Source: Scardovia wiggsiae F0424
Lineage (GTDB): Bacteria; Actinomycetota; Actinomycetes; Actinomycetales; Bifidobacteriaceae
Length of the DNA stretch: 64,000 nt
Assembly (NCBI RefSeq): GCF_000269605.1
Contig: NZ_AKCI01000001.1
Span: 1,240,001 to 1,304,000, forward strand
Direction of reading: 5' to 3'
Shown here: one piece after another, positions 43,661 through 51,833 of the stretch
Layout of the letters: each line of letters starts with the position of its first letter
How positions within the stretch are numbered: the stretch's first letter is position 1
Program-made: the position numbers and the translations under genes
Notes under the pieces: model-generated
Told to the model about the DNA's origin: nothing
What the model saw: the letters and a program-made list of their open reading frames with translations, nothing else
The model's database searches: none

Positions 43661-46447
43661 ATGGCATCACAACTTGAGATAAAAACAATTGAAGAATTTA
43701 TCAACCGTTGGCAAGGACATGGGGATGAGAAGCAAGAGACACAACGTTTCTGGATAGACCTTTTACAAAATGTTCTCCACCAGGATAAAGTAACTGAAAC
43801 TACATTATTCGAGCATAAAACAAGTGCCAACGGATATATAGATGTGTGGGTTCCTAATGCACGTTTCCTTGTAGAGCAAAAGAGTGCGGGTATTAATCTT
43901 GATAAGCCAGAAATTCGGCAGAATACTCCCGTAACCCCCATAGAACAGGCACTACGTTACGCTAATAGTCTTAGACCTTCTCAAAAACCAGCAATAATAT
44001 GTACCTGTAACTTTGAAAAGTTCAGATTTTACGATCTCGAACAAGATCCCGCAGCAAAATCACCTATAGATGAGTTTACACTTAAAGAACTGAAAACGCA
44101 TATTGATACTCTCCATCAGATTTTCAGCGAGACAAATTCTAAACTTGTGGTCCAGCAAAAGCTATCCGAAAATGCTGGGCTTTTAGTCGCAAATCTCCAC
44201 AAGTCGATTGCTAAACAATACGGAGATTTTGATGATAAGGGTATACGCCGTAGTCTTGCAACTCTGACCGTACGCCTTGTTTTTTGTATGTATGCTGAAG
44301 ACTCTGGATTATTTCAGCCAGACTCATTCACTAATTACATCAAAGAAACTCCAGCTCCACAATTACGGCGTGCTTTGATTGAACTTTTCACAGTCCTAGA
44401 TACAAAGCCAGAAAATCGCGACAGGTATCTGGAACCTTTCCTTAAAATCTTCCCTTATGTTAACGGCGGGCTATTCAGTGATAGTATCGCTATCCCTCCA
44501 CTTACGGAAGATATCCGTAACGCAATATTAAATGCCAGCGAAACATTTCAATGGCACGATATCAGTCCCGTAATTTTCGGCTCGCTTATGGAAGAAACTC
44601 TTTCACACACTGAACGTCGACGTGGAGGTATGCATTATACTTCCGTAGAAAATATCCACCGTCTTATTGACCCTCTATTTTTGGATGATCTCAAACAACA
44701 ATTTTCCAATATCGAGAATAATAATGCACTCACCGCAAGGCAAAAAGTAAACCGATTTACAGAGTATCAAAATATGCTCGCATCATTAAAGTTTCTTGAT
44801 CCTGCATGCGGTTCAGGAAACTTTCTGACAGAAACTTATATCCAATTACGTCAGCTTGAAAACAGGGCACTCCAATACATTCTCAAGGACCAAGGCATGT
44901 TCGATCTTGGTGGCAGTGAATCTCCGATCAAGGTTAGTATCGACCAATTCCATGGCATAGAAATCAACGATTTCGCAGTACAAGTAGCTAAAACAGCCCT
45001 CTGGATAGCAGAGCAGCAGGCACTTGACGCTACAGAGGCTATTGGCGGGCAAGCTCTGCCCCATCTACCACTTCATGATTCGGGGAACATTGTGGAAGCA
45101 AATGCCGTACGCTATGACTGGAATGACCTTCTCCCAGCAGAAGAGTGTTCCTATATCATGGGAAACCCGCCATTCATCGGACATTCGCAGAAAACCAAAA
45201 GAATATCTGAAGAACTTCGAGATATCTGTGGAGTAAAAGATGTAGATTATGTTGCTGCATGGCTACATAAAAGCTCAGCATACTTGCATAAGAACTCTTC
45301 TGCGAGCTTCGCCTTTGTATCTACTAATTCAATCACACAAGGCGCTCAGGTTACACCCGTGTTTAAACCATTATTTGATTCCGGATATCGTATTCACTTT
45401 GCCCATCAAACTTTCAGGTGGAACGCACAATCAACAGACAATGCTAATGTTCACGTTGTAATAGTTGGATTAACTAAACGGGTAATATCAAAAGCAAAGT
45501 TATATTCCTACACAAATATATCTGGAACTCCACAAATCAGGATAGTAGATAAGATCAATGCTTACTTAATCTCCGCACCAAATATTTTCATTACCGCGAG
45601 ATCGCAGAAGAACGGAACACGTAATACCAATTTAGACATAGCAGTTTTCGGCTCGATGCCTGTAGATGGTGGAAATTTATTAATCAATACCCAATCTGAG
45701 TACGATGAGATAACGCAAGATCCAGTAGCATATAAATACACAAAGCGATATGTTAACTCGAAGGAGCTAATAAACAATATTAACCGTTGGTGTTTTTGGC
45801 TTGTTGATGCAGAGCCCTCAGAAATACGAAATTCAAGTATTTTGGCACTCAGAGTTTCAAGATGCAAAGAGTTTAGAGAGGCTTCCCCTAAAACCGGAGA
45901 TGCCTATAAAAACCGGCACACACCATGGTTATTTAGAGATAACCACCAACCATCTAGTAACTATATTTGTATACCCAGCGTATTTAGCGAACATAGAGAA
46001 TATGCAACTTGTGCATATCTTTCAAAGGAATATATTACTGGTAATGCCTGCTTTGTCTGCCCAGATCCGAAAGGTTTAACTTTCTCAATCATTGAGTCCA
46101 AAATGTTTATGGTCTGGCAAAAAACAATTGGAGGAAGGCTGAAATCAGATTGCAGATTCTCAAACACTCTAGTCTGGAATAACCTTCCTCTACCTCCTCT
46201 TAGCGAAGAAATGAAACAACAACTCATCCTAGCAGGAAAGAACGTTCTTGAGGCACGCAAGAATCATCCCGGACAGTCATTAGCAGATATCTACGATCCC
46301 AATTTTATGCCACAAGATTTACGTAAGGCACATCTCGCACTTGACAAAGTAGCAGATGTGGCATTCGGAGCAAAACAGCTGTGCACTTCCGATGATGAAC
46401 GCCTTGAAATTTTGTTCAGAAGTTATGCGCAATTAACTAACAACTGA
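43661..46447 (+). CDS. MmeI-like single-chain restriction-modification enzyme (type IIL/IIG)
   Basis: Predicted 928-residue fusion of nuclease, methyltransferase and target recognition, close to the 919 residues of MmeI. The N-terminal nuclease motif D-x(10)-ExK is seen as Asp61, Glu72 and Lys74 (GYIDVWVPNARFLVEQK). A helical connector follows. The adenine methyltransferase has motif I LDPACGSGNF (379-388) and motif IV NPPF (502-505), the gamma class that makes N6-methyladenine. The target-recognition domain fills about 620-860, and the C-terminal LRKAHLALDKVADVAFGAKQ segment is typical. Enzymes of this family methylate one strand and cut about 20 nt away. The recognition sequence cannot be read off. 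It is AT-rich like its neighbours, with GGAAAGG before ATG 43661. Confidence 0.9.
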   Translation: MASQLEIKTIEEFINRWQGHGDEKQETQRFWIDLLQNVLHQDKVTETTLFEHKTSANGYIDVWVPNARFLVEQKSAGINLDKPEIRQNTPVTPIEQALRYANSLRPSQKPAIICTCNFEKFRFYDLEQDPAAKSPIDEFTLKELKTHIDTLHQIFSETNSKLVVQQKLSENAGLLVANLHKSIAKQYGDFDDKGIRRSLATLTVRLVFCMYAEDSGLFQPDSFTNYIKETPAPQLRRALIELFTVLDTKPENRDRYLEPFLKIFPYVNGGLFSDSIAIPPLTEDIRNAILNASETFQWHDISPVIFGSLMEETLSHTERRRGGMHYTSVENIHRLIDPLFLDDLKQQFSNIENNNALTARQKVNRFTEYQNMLASLKFLDPACGSGNFLTETYIQLRQLENRALQYILKDQGMFDLGGSESPIKVSIDQFHGIEINDFAVQVAKTALWIAEQQALDATEAIGGQALPHLPLHDSGNIVEANAVRYDWNDLLPAEECSYIMGNPPFIGHSQKTKRISEELRDICGVKDVDYVAAWLHKSSAYLHKNSSASFAFVSTNSITQGAQVTPVFKPLFDSGYRIHFAHQTFRWNAQSTDNANVHVVIVGLTKRVISKAKLYSYTNISGTPQIRIVDKINAYLISAPNIFITARSQKNGTRNTNLDIAVFGSMPVDGGNLLINTQSEYDEITQDPVAYKYTKRYVNSKELINNINRWCFWLVDAEPSEIRNSSILALRVSRCKEFREASPKTGDAYKNRHTPWLFRDNHQPSSNYICIPSVFSEHREYATCAYLSKEYITGNACFVCPDPKGLTFSIIESKMFMVWQKTIGGRLKSDCRFSNTLVWNNLPLPPLSEEMKQQLILAGKNVLEARKNHPGQSLADIYDPNFMPQDLRKAHLALDKVADVAFGAKQLCTSDDERLEILFRSYAQLTNN

Positions 46448-46518
46448 TATCGGATTTGAATTATTCTTGCAGTGCGCGAAATTTCCCGATATCAGGACGC
46501 TGCGGCTACAGCGGACGT

Positions 46519-46524
46519 TAGAAT
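46519..46524 (+). promoter_or_regulatory. -10 element (TAGAAT) before zwf
   Basis: TAGAAT lies 7 nt before the ATG at 46532 and would give a leaderless or nearly leaderless zwf transcript. It lies in host-like DNA just inside the island edge, so zwf keeps a promoter after the insertion. Confidence 0.35.
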
Positions 46525-46531
46525 AGCAGAT

Positions 46532-48106
46532 ATGATTACAGGTTCAACAGGTTCAATAAACTCAGCAGATTCTGCGCGCACCTCGCAATGGAAGAACCCG
46601 CTCCGTGATTCGCGCGATTTAAGGCTACCCCGTATTGCAGGGCCTTGTTCCCTTGTACTGTTCGGTGTTACCGGCGATCTGTCGAAAAAGAAACTTCTCC
46701 CGGCCGTATACGACCTTGCTAACCGCGGCCTCCTGCCGGCAGGGTTCGGGCTGGTCGGTTTTGGACGGCGCGACTGGTCGCATGACGATTTCGCGGGATT
46801 CGTTAAAGAAAATGTCCGGGAACACTGCCGTACTCCCTTCAATGATTCCACCTGGAAGCATCTGAGCGAAGGGCTGCGTTTCGTTCAGGGCACTTTTGAT
46901 GATGCTGATGCATTCGCACGGCTGAGCAGCACAGTCGCAGAGCTGGATCAGATAAGAGGCACCGAAGGCAACCATGCTTTCTATATGTCCATCCCGCCGA
47001 GGGATTTCCCTGTCGTAGCGAAGCAGCTTGCCGATTCAGGGCTTGCGAGGTCTGCCGGCGACGCATGGAGGCGCGTTATTATTGAAAAACCTTTCGGGCG
47101 CGACCTGGCGAGTTCGCGGGAACTTGACCGCGTTGTGTCGGAAGTGTTCGACCCAAACTCGGTATTCCGTATTGACCATTATCTCGGTAAGGAAACTGTG
47201 CAGAACCTTCTAGCGCTGCGTTTCGCCAATATGATGTTTGAGCCGGTATGGAATTCGAACTATGTCAGCCACGTTGAGATAACTATGGCTGAAGATATCG
47301 GCATCGGAGGCCGCGCAGGATATTACGACGGGATAGGTGCCGCCAGGGATGTCATCCAGAACCATCTTCTCCAGCTGATGGCGCTCACTGCCATGGAGGA
47401 GCCGGCCAGTTTCAACGCGAAAGACCTGGCGATAGAGAAACTCAAAGTCCTTTCCTCTGTACGGCTGCCGGAAGATCTTGCGGCACATACTGCGAGAGGG
47501 CAGTATTCAGCAGGCTGGCAGGGCTCTGAGAAAGTTGTCGGATACCTGGAGGAAGCCGGCATCAGCCAGGATTCCACTACAGAGACTTATGCAGCCGTAA
47601 GGCTTGATATTGATACCCGACGCTGGGCGGGAGTCCCGTTCTACCTGCGCACAGGCAAACGGCTGGGCAAGCGCGTCACTGAGATCGCCGTAAACTTTAA
47701 GCGCGCCCCGCACCTGCCGTTCGATTCCACGTCAACGCAGGAACTTGGCGAGAACGCTATCGTCATACGGGTGCAGCCCGACGAAGGCATTACCCTGCGG
47801 TTCGGTTCCAAGGTACCGGGCACTGCCATGGAAGTGCGCGACGTGAATATGGATTTCACCTACGGCAACTCGTTCACTGAAGCTTCCCCCGAAGCCTATG
47901 AACGCCTGATCCTGGATGTCCTGCTTGGAGATCCGCCACTGTTCCCCACATCCCGGGAGATCGACCTGTCATGGAAGATCCTTGACCCGATAGAAGAGTT
48001 CTGGTCGGCCCAGGGCCAGCCGGAGCCATACCGTGCAGGAACATGGGGTCCGGCGCAGGCAGATACCATGCTGGCTAACGATGGGCACAGCTGGAGGATC
48101 CCGTAA
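46532..48106 (+). CDS. zwf: Glucose-6-phosphate dehydrogenase
   Basis: Predicted 524-residue enzyme making 6-phosphogluconolactone and NADPH. The coenzyme-binding GVTGDLSKKKLLPAVYDL and the active-site RIDHYLGKETVQN with the catalytic His are present, plus EKPFGRDLASS. The frame runs up to a GTG at 46472 without a ribosome site; I prefer ATG 46532, which is preceded by TAGAAT at 7 nt. With opcA and pgl downstream (180 and 59 bp) it forms the oxidative pentose-phosphate block. In a bifidobacterium with the F6P-phosphoketolase shunt this block mainly supplies NADPH and pentoses. Confidence 0.96.
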   Translation: MITGSTGSINSADSARTSQWKNPLRDSRDLRLPRIAGPCSLVLFGVTGDLSKKKLLPAVYDLANRGLLPAGFGLVGFGRRDWSHDDFAGFVKENVREHCRTPFNDSTWKHLSEGLRFVQGTFDDADAFARLSSTVAELDQIRGTEGNHAFYMSIPPRDFPVVAKQLADSGLARSAGDAWRRVIIEKPFGRDLASSRELDRVVSEVFDPNSVFRIDHYLGKETVQNLLALRFANMMFEPVWNSNYVSHVEITMAEDIGIGGRAGYYDGIGAARDVIQNHLLQLMALTAMEEPASFNAKDLAIEKLKVLSSVRLPEDLAAHTARGQYSAGWQGSEKVVGYLEEAGISQDSTTETYAAVRLDIDTRRWAGVPFYLRTGKRLGKRVTEIAVNFKRAPHLPFDSTSTQELGENAIVIRVQPDEGITLRFGSKVPGTAMEVRDVNMDFTYGNSFTEASPEAYERLILDVLLGDPPLFPTSREIDLSWKILDPIEEFWSAQGQPEPYRAGTWGPAQADTMLANDGHSWRIP

Positions 48107-48286
48107 ACCCGGAAGGGATCTCACCCATCCCTTATCCCCAAACCCCTGTTCCGCGGGTGCTGCGGAATGCGGAGTGCAGGATCCGCAGCTGATACAGGGA
48201 CCTAAGAACAGGATTCGGGGCTGCAGGGTGTGGGGACTGGAGAACCGCAGGGACATATACAGGAACAAAAACATACAGGAGCATAT

Positions 48287-49216
48287 ATGAAAGCCAGACT
48301 TAATAACTGCACTACAGCACAGATCACTGCAAAGATCAAAGACCTTCACGAAGAACGCGGAGAATCGACGGAAGGCCGCGTCTTCACTATGCTTATCCAT
48401 ACTTCAGAAGATGATCTGGAAGACGCACTTGCTGCAGCAAACGTAGCGAGCCGCGAACATCCATGCCGCATTATCGCCATAGCAACATGCAGCGGGAAGG
48501 GCAGCGACCCCGACACCCCGCTCAATGCTGAGATCCGCTTCGGTGCCGATGCGGGCGCGGGCGAGATAATCGTCCTGTTCCCGACCGGCGGTCTCCTGCG
48601 GCACCTTGATACCCTTGTTATCCCTCTGCTTGTGCCTGATGCCCCGGTACTCGCATGGTGGCCGGAAGAAGTGCCCGGAAATCCGTCTGAAGACCAGATC
48701 GGCAGGATGGCACGCAAGCGCATTACCGATGCCCAGCAGACAGAAGATCCTGAAAGGACCTTTGAAAACCTGCGCGCGCACTGGACAAAGAATGACACTG
48801 ACCTGTCATGGACACGCCTGACTATCTGGCGCGGGCAGCTTGCAGCGCTGATCGACCAGCCGCCGCATACAGCTATACAGTCTGTAACCGTCCGCGGCGC
48901 CAGGCATTACCTGCCGCTGGAGCTCCTTGCCGCATGGCTTGCATGGTCGCTGAAAGTCCCCGTTACCGTTGACCGCCAGGATGATGCCGCCAGTGTGACC
49001 AGCGTTGAGATCACGCGTGAGAACGGCGTTGCCAGCATCCAGCGGACGGGCATTGACGAGCTCCAGGTACAGGAGCCAGGCAGGAACCCGCAGAAAATAT
49101 CGGTCCCCCACCGCACACTTACTGACAGCATCAATGAGGAGATGCGCAGGCTTGACCCCGATGCCATTTACGCGGCCGTCATCAGAGATGGCTGGGATCT
49201 CGTACCGCACGAGTAG
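48287..49216 (+). CDS. opcA: G6PDH assembly/activator protein OpcA
   Basis: Predicted 309-residue OpcA-family protein, known in actinobacteria and cyanobacteria to be needed for active glucose-6-phosphate dehydrogenase. Recognisable segments: SREHPCRIIAIA near the start, LLVPDAPVLAWWPEEVPGNPSED in the middle and RGARHYLPLELLAAWLAWSLKVPVTV. I chose ATG 48287 because ACAGGAG precedes it; the frame opens at 48230 but those codons are poor. It lies between zwf and pgl, the usual order. Confidence 0.92.
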   Translation: MKARLNNCTTAQITAKIKDLHEERGESTEGRVFTMLIHTSEDDLEDALAAANVASREHPCRIIAIATCSGKGSDPDTPLNAEIRFGADAGAGEIIVLFPTGGLLRHLDTLVIPLLVPDAPVLAWWPEEVPGNPSEDQIGRMARKRITDAQQTEDPERTFENLRAHWTKNDTDLSWTRLTIWRGQLAALIDQPPHTAIQSVTVRGARHYLPLELLAAWLAWSLKVPVTVDRQDDAASVTSVEITRENGVASIQRTGIDELQVQEPGRNPQKISVPHRTLTDSINEEMRRLDPDAIYAAVIRDGWDLVPHE

Positions 49217-49263
49217 GCAACACGTCCCCAGAACGCAGATTATACATTATGCAAAGCGTCGTC

Positions 49264-49269
49264 TAAACT
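49264..49269 (+). promoter_or_regulatory. Promoter (TATACA / TAAACT) for probable leaderless pgl
   Basis: TAAACT lies exactly 6 nt before the ATG at 49276. A -35-like TATACA (49241-49246) is 17 nt further upstream. Confidence 0.45.
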
Positions 49270-49275
49270 GGGTAT

Positions 49276-50154
49276 ATGAGTGTCAGTACATGGGAATTTG
49301 GGTTTAAAACTGCTTATGCGTATTCCAGCCGGGAAGAAACCGTTGCTGCTGTAACTGCTGCGCTTTTCGAGCGCACTGCACAGCTGTGCATGTCACAGAG
49401 CCGTGTTGATATCGCCCTGACCGGCGGGACTGACGGTATCGCCGTCCTGTCTGCAGCGCATAGCGTTATGTCCAGGGTCCGGAAATCCGATGCAGATCCG
49501 CTGTCCCACATCATTAAGGCGATCGATTTTTCTAAAGTTCATTTCTGGTGGGGCGATGAACGTTTCGTCCCCGCAGATGACCCTGACCGCAACGCTCTGC
49601 AGGCGCGGACAGCCTGGCTGGACAGCCTTACAGCGCACCACGGCCTGCCGGAGGGGAATATCCACGAGATGCCTGCTGATACGCGGCCAAAAGGGCTGAT
49701 CGAACAGTGCCGCAATGATCCCGATGCCAATTTGAAAGCCATGAGGGCAGCTGCTTCACATTACCAGGATGAGCTCGGTTCACAGCTTGGGGATAAGGGG
49801 CATCTGGATATCGCACTGTTCGGGGTAGGTCCGGACGGCCATTTTGCTTCGCTCTTCCCTGATCGCCCTCAGATATACAATACGGACAGCGGTACGCTTG
49901 TACTCCCTGTTACTGATTCCCCTAAAATGCCGCCGCTCCGGCTGACCCTGACCGCGCAGTTCATCCAGACAGCTTCCTGCGTATGGGTAGTCGCTACCGG
50001 CCAGCGTAAGGCGGAAGCCGTCGGAAGGGCACTCCGCGAGGCAAATAACGGCGATGTGCCAAGCTCATTCGCGCAAGGTGCTGAAAGGACTATCTGGTTT
50101 CTTGACCGGAAATCCGCAGTACATCTTCAAAAGACAGCGGAAGCGCGCCTGTAA
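49276..50154 (+). CDS. pgl: 6-phosphogluconolactonase (DevB type)
   Basis: Predicted 292-residue lactonase for the second oxidative pentose-phosphate step. Family motifs: DIALTGGTDG near residue 45, VHFWWGDERFVPADDPDRNA (about 90-110), FGVGPDGHFASLFP (about 180-195) and a C-terminal VWVVATGQRKAEAVGRAL. Its 3' end overlaps the convergent NmrA-like gene by 65 bp. The start ATG at 49276 has a promoter at the leaderless spacing. Confidence 0.94.
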   Translation: MSVSTWEFGFKTAYAYSSREETVAAVTAALFERTAQLCMSQSRVDIALTGGTDGIAVLSAAHSVMSRVRKSDADPLSHIIKAIDFSKVHFWWGDERFVPADDPDRNALQARTAWLDSLTAHHGLPEGNIHEMPADTRPKGLIEQCRNDPDANLKAMRAAASHYQDELGSQLGDKGHLDIALFGVGPDGHFASLFPDRPQIYNTDSGTLVLPVTDSPKMPPLRLTLTAQFIQTASCVWVVATGQRKAEAVGRALREANNGDVPSSFAQGAERTIWFLDRKSAVHLQKTAEARL

Positions 50155-50980
50155 TCAGTTCCACGTCATGGGTCACCCCAGCAAGACGCCCGCTGCCGAT
50201 CGCAGTATAAGTTGACACCCAGGCATCAGGCTCCCAGTCCGGCACATCGTACTGTGCCCTGCGGCTGGCGTACGCTTCTTCAAGGGTCTCATTTTTATAG
50301 GTGACTGCTGTGCCGGTCTCCCTGGACAGTATCCCGGCAATCTCACCAAGCGTCAAAGACTGGGGGCCGGTAAGGGTATAGGTCGTATTGCTGTGCAGGG
50401 CGGGATTCCTCAATATCGCCGTGACCGCTGCAGCTACATCCCTCTGCGATACCGCAGACACCCGCCCGTCGCCGGCAGGGCCTGCAATAATGCCGGACTT
50501 TCCCCACTCTATAAAAGCTTCGATGTAGAAATTATCGCGCAGGAACGTATATGGCAATCCTGATTTTTTGATATATTCTTCAGTTGCATAGTGGTCGCGG
50601 CCTAAGGTGAAGTCAGCGTCTTCGGAAGCACCGTCGAAAGACAGGTAAACAAGATGCCTGACACCCGCCTCCTGTGCAGCGTCAACGAATCCCTTATGTT
50701 CCTGCACCCTGCCGGGGCCTTCATGCGCGGAGACCATAAACACAGTCCCCACACCCCGCAGGGCTTCCACTGTCTGAGGATCATACCCGAATATGAACGG
50801 GGCCGCCTGCGCACCTTTAAGCCGCGGAACCCGGCCCAGGGAGCTAACACGCGCCAGAAGCCTGAGCGGGTACCCTTCGGCAGAAAGTGCTGCCGCTGCG
50901 GCGCCGCCGATATTCCCTGTTACCCCTGTTACAGCAATAAGCGGCAACTGATCCATATCCTGCCCTGCCATAGTATCCAT
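50090..50980 (-). CDS. NmrA/QorB-like NAD(P)-binding oxidoreductase
   Basis: Predicted 296-residue Rossmann protein. The dinucleotide motif is VTGVTGNIGGAAAAALSAEG (residues about 16-36), which fits the atypical short-chain dehydrogenase group NmrA, with quinone oxidoreductase QorB the nearest named type. YLSFDGASEDADF and the substrate-side DNFYIEAFI match that group. The catalytic Tyr/Lys pair of classic SDRs is not in place, so it may be a redox sensor or quinone reductase. The ATG at 50980 is 6 nt after TACTCT, a possible leaderless start. Its 3' end overlaps pgl by 65 bp. Confidence 0.85.
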   Translation of the reverse strand: MDTMAGQDMDQLPLIAVTGVTGNIGGAAAAALSAEGYPLRLLARVSSLGRVPRLKGAQAAPFIFGYDPQTVEALRGVGTVFMVSAHEGPGRVQEHKGFVDAAQEAGVRHLVYLSFDGASEDADFTLGRDHYATEEYIKKSGLPYTFLRDNFYIEAFIEWGKSGIIAGPAGDGRVSAVSQRDVAAAVTAILRNPALHSNTTYTLTGPQSLTLGEIAGILSRETGTAVTYKNETLEEAYASRRAQYDVPDWEPDAWVSTYTAIGSGRLAGVTHDVELITGALPLSFEDVLRISGQETR

Positions 50981-50986
50981 ATTTTC

Positions 50987-50992
50987 AGAGTA
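50987..50992 (-). promoter_or_regulatory. -10 element (TACTCT) for the NmrA-like gene
   Basis: TACTCT on the minus strand, exactly 6 nt before the ATG at 50980. AAGGA occurs 12 nt or more upstream, too far for an ordinary ribosome site. Confidence 0.35.
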
Positions 50993-51126
50993 TCCTTATC
51001 TTTGCTGCCTGGTGCCTGTATATTACGCCTGCCCACCTTACCGTACCGGGTATTGTATTGTGTTCTATGCATTGCGTCACATCAGGCAAAGCCTATTTCC
51101 GTTTGCGGGCAAATCTTTTGCCTGCC

Positions 51127-51828
51127 TTACGCGGCTGCCCGTTTCCTGTCCCGGCCTGTTACCGTCATCAGGAGACGGTCTATCCCCTTGATCACCCAGC
51201 ATACGGCAATCGCGATCACAATAATAATGAGGATATTCCGGGCTGCAACCAGGTAGCCGATCCTGACCACATTGACGAAAGCATACGGATAAGCATGGAA
51301 AACCAGGCCGTGCAGGAACATCCAGCCGACCCAGATGAGCGGGATAACTACACATCTCGGGATGATACCCGGGCCTGACATATCGCGCGGTCCCCAGATG
51401 AGCCAGACAGCCCAGGTCAGCGCCGGAGTAACAATATGCTGCCACGGGTTCGTGACCAGGGACCAGCCGCGGAGGGGGTTCGTGGGCGCGATAGCAACCG
51501 CATACACAACAGCGGTCACCAGTATCATCATGAGCGCGCACATATGGAGCGCCTTGCGCCATGGGGTACGTTTCTGCGGGTTCAATGCAAGCATGAGCGT
51601 TACGGCAGCAACCATAATATTCGACCACATGGTGAAATAGGTGAGCTGCTGCATACCGCGTAAAGCCATGCCGGGTGTGCCTTCCGGCAATCCTCCGAAA
51701 AGGCCTTCGCCCGTTTTCTTATTGTCAGCTTTGCCGAGAAGCGTAATCGTATTGGTGAGGATCACACCGCCCCACGCAACAGCAGTATTTACCCACAATG
51801 CAGGGCGGGTACCTTTAATAAGTTTCAC
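51127..51828 (-). CDS. Pr6Pr-like membrane protein
   Basis: Predicted 233-residue protein with six or seven hydrophobic helices. Motifs such as NPQKRTPWRKALHMCALMMILVTAVVYAVAI and HIVTPALTWAVWLIWGP resemble the Pr6Pr/FAR-17a-like membrane family often found in actinobacteria; function unknown. I prefer the GTG at 51828, preceded by AGGAAA at 9 nt and 5 bp after the gnd stop, over a GTG at 51873 that overlaps gnd. Likely co-transcribed with gnd. Confidence 0.78.
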   Translation of the reverse strand: MKLIKGTRPALWVNTAVAWGGVILTNTITLLGKADNKKTGEGLFGGLPEGTPGMALRGMQQLTYFTMWSNIMVAAVTLMLALNPQKRTPWRKALHMCALMMILVTAVVYAVAIAPTNPLRGWSLVTNPWQHIVTPALTWAVWLIWGPRDMSGPGIIPRCVVIPLIWVGWMFLHGLVFHAYPYAFVNVVRIGYLVAARNILIIIVIAIAVCWVIKGIDRLLMTVTGRDRKRAAA

Positions 51829-51833
51829 AGATA

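Larger units (their letters stand above)
39720..46450. other. AT-rich defence island
   Basis: This block is clearly poorer in G+C than the DNA on both sides and holds only three genes, all typical of phage defence: OLD nuclease and UvrD-like helicase in one direction, MmeI-type R-M enzyme in the other. Left edge: just after the L,D-transpeptidase stop (39706). Right edge: between the R-M stop (46447) and GC-richer zwf DNA (about 46470). I found no integrase, no transposase and no convincing direct repeats at the ends. Inference: acquired by horizontal transfer and inserted by homologous recombination in the flanks. Confidence 0.75.

Noticed and set aside
39700-46480. att sites or target duplication around the defence island
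   Set aside because: Compared the two edges by eye; only short chance matches such as GTGCTGC/GCAGTGC.
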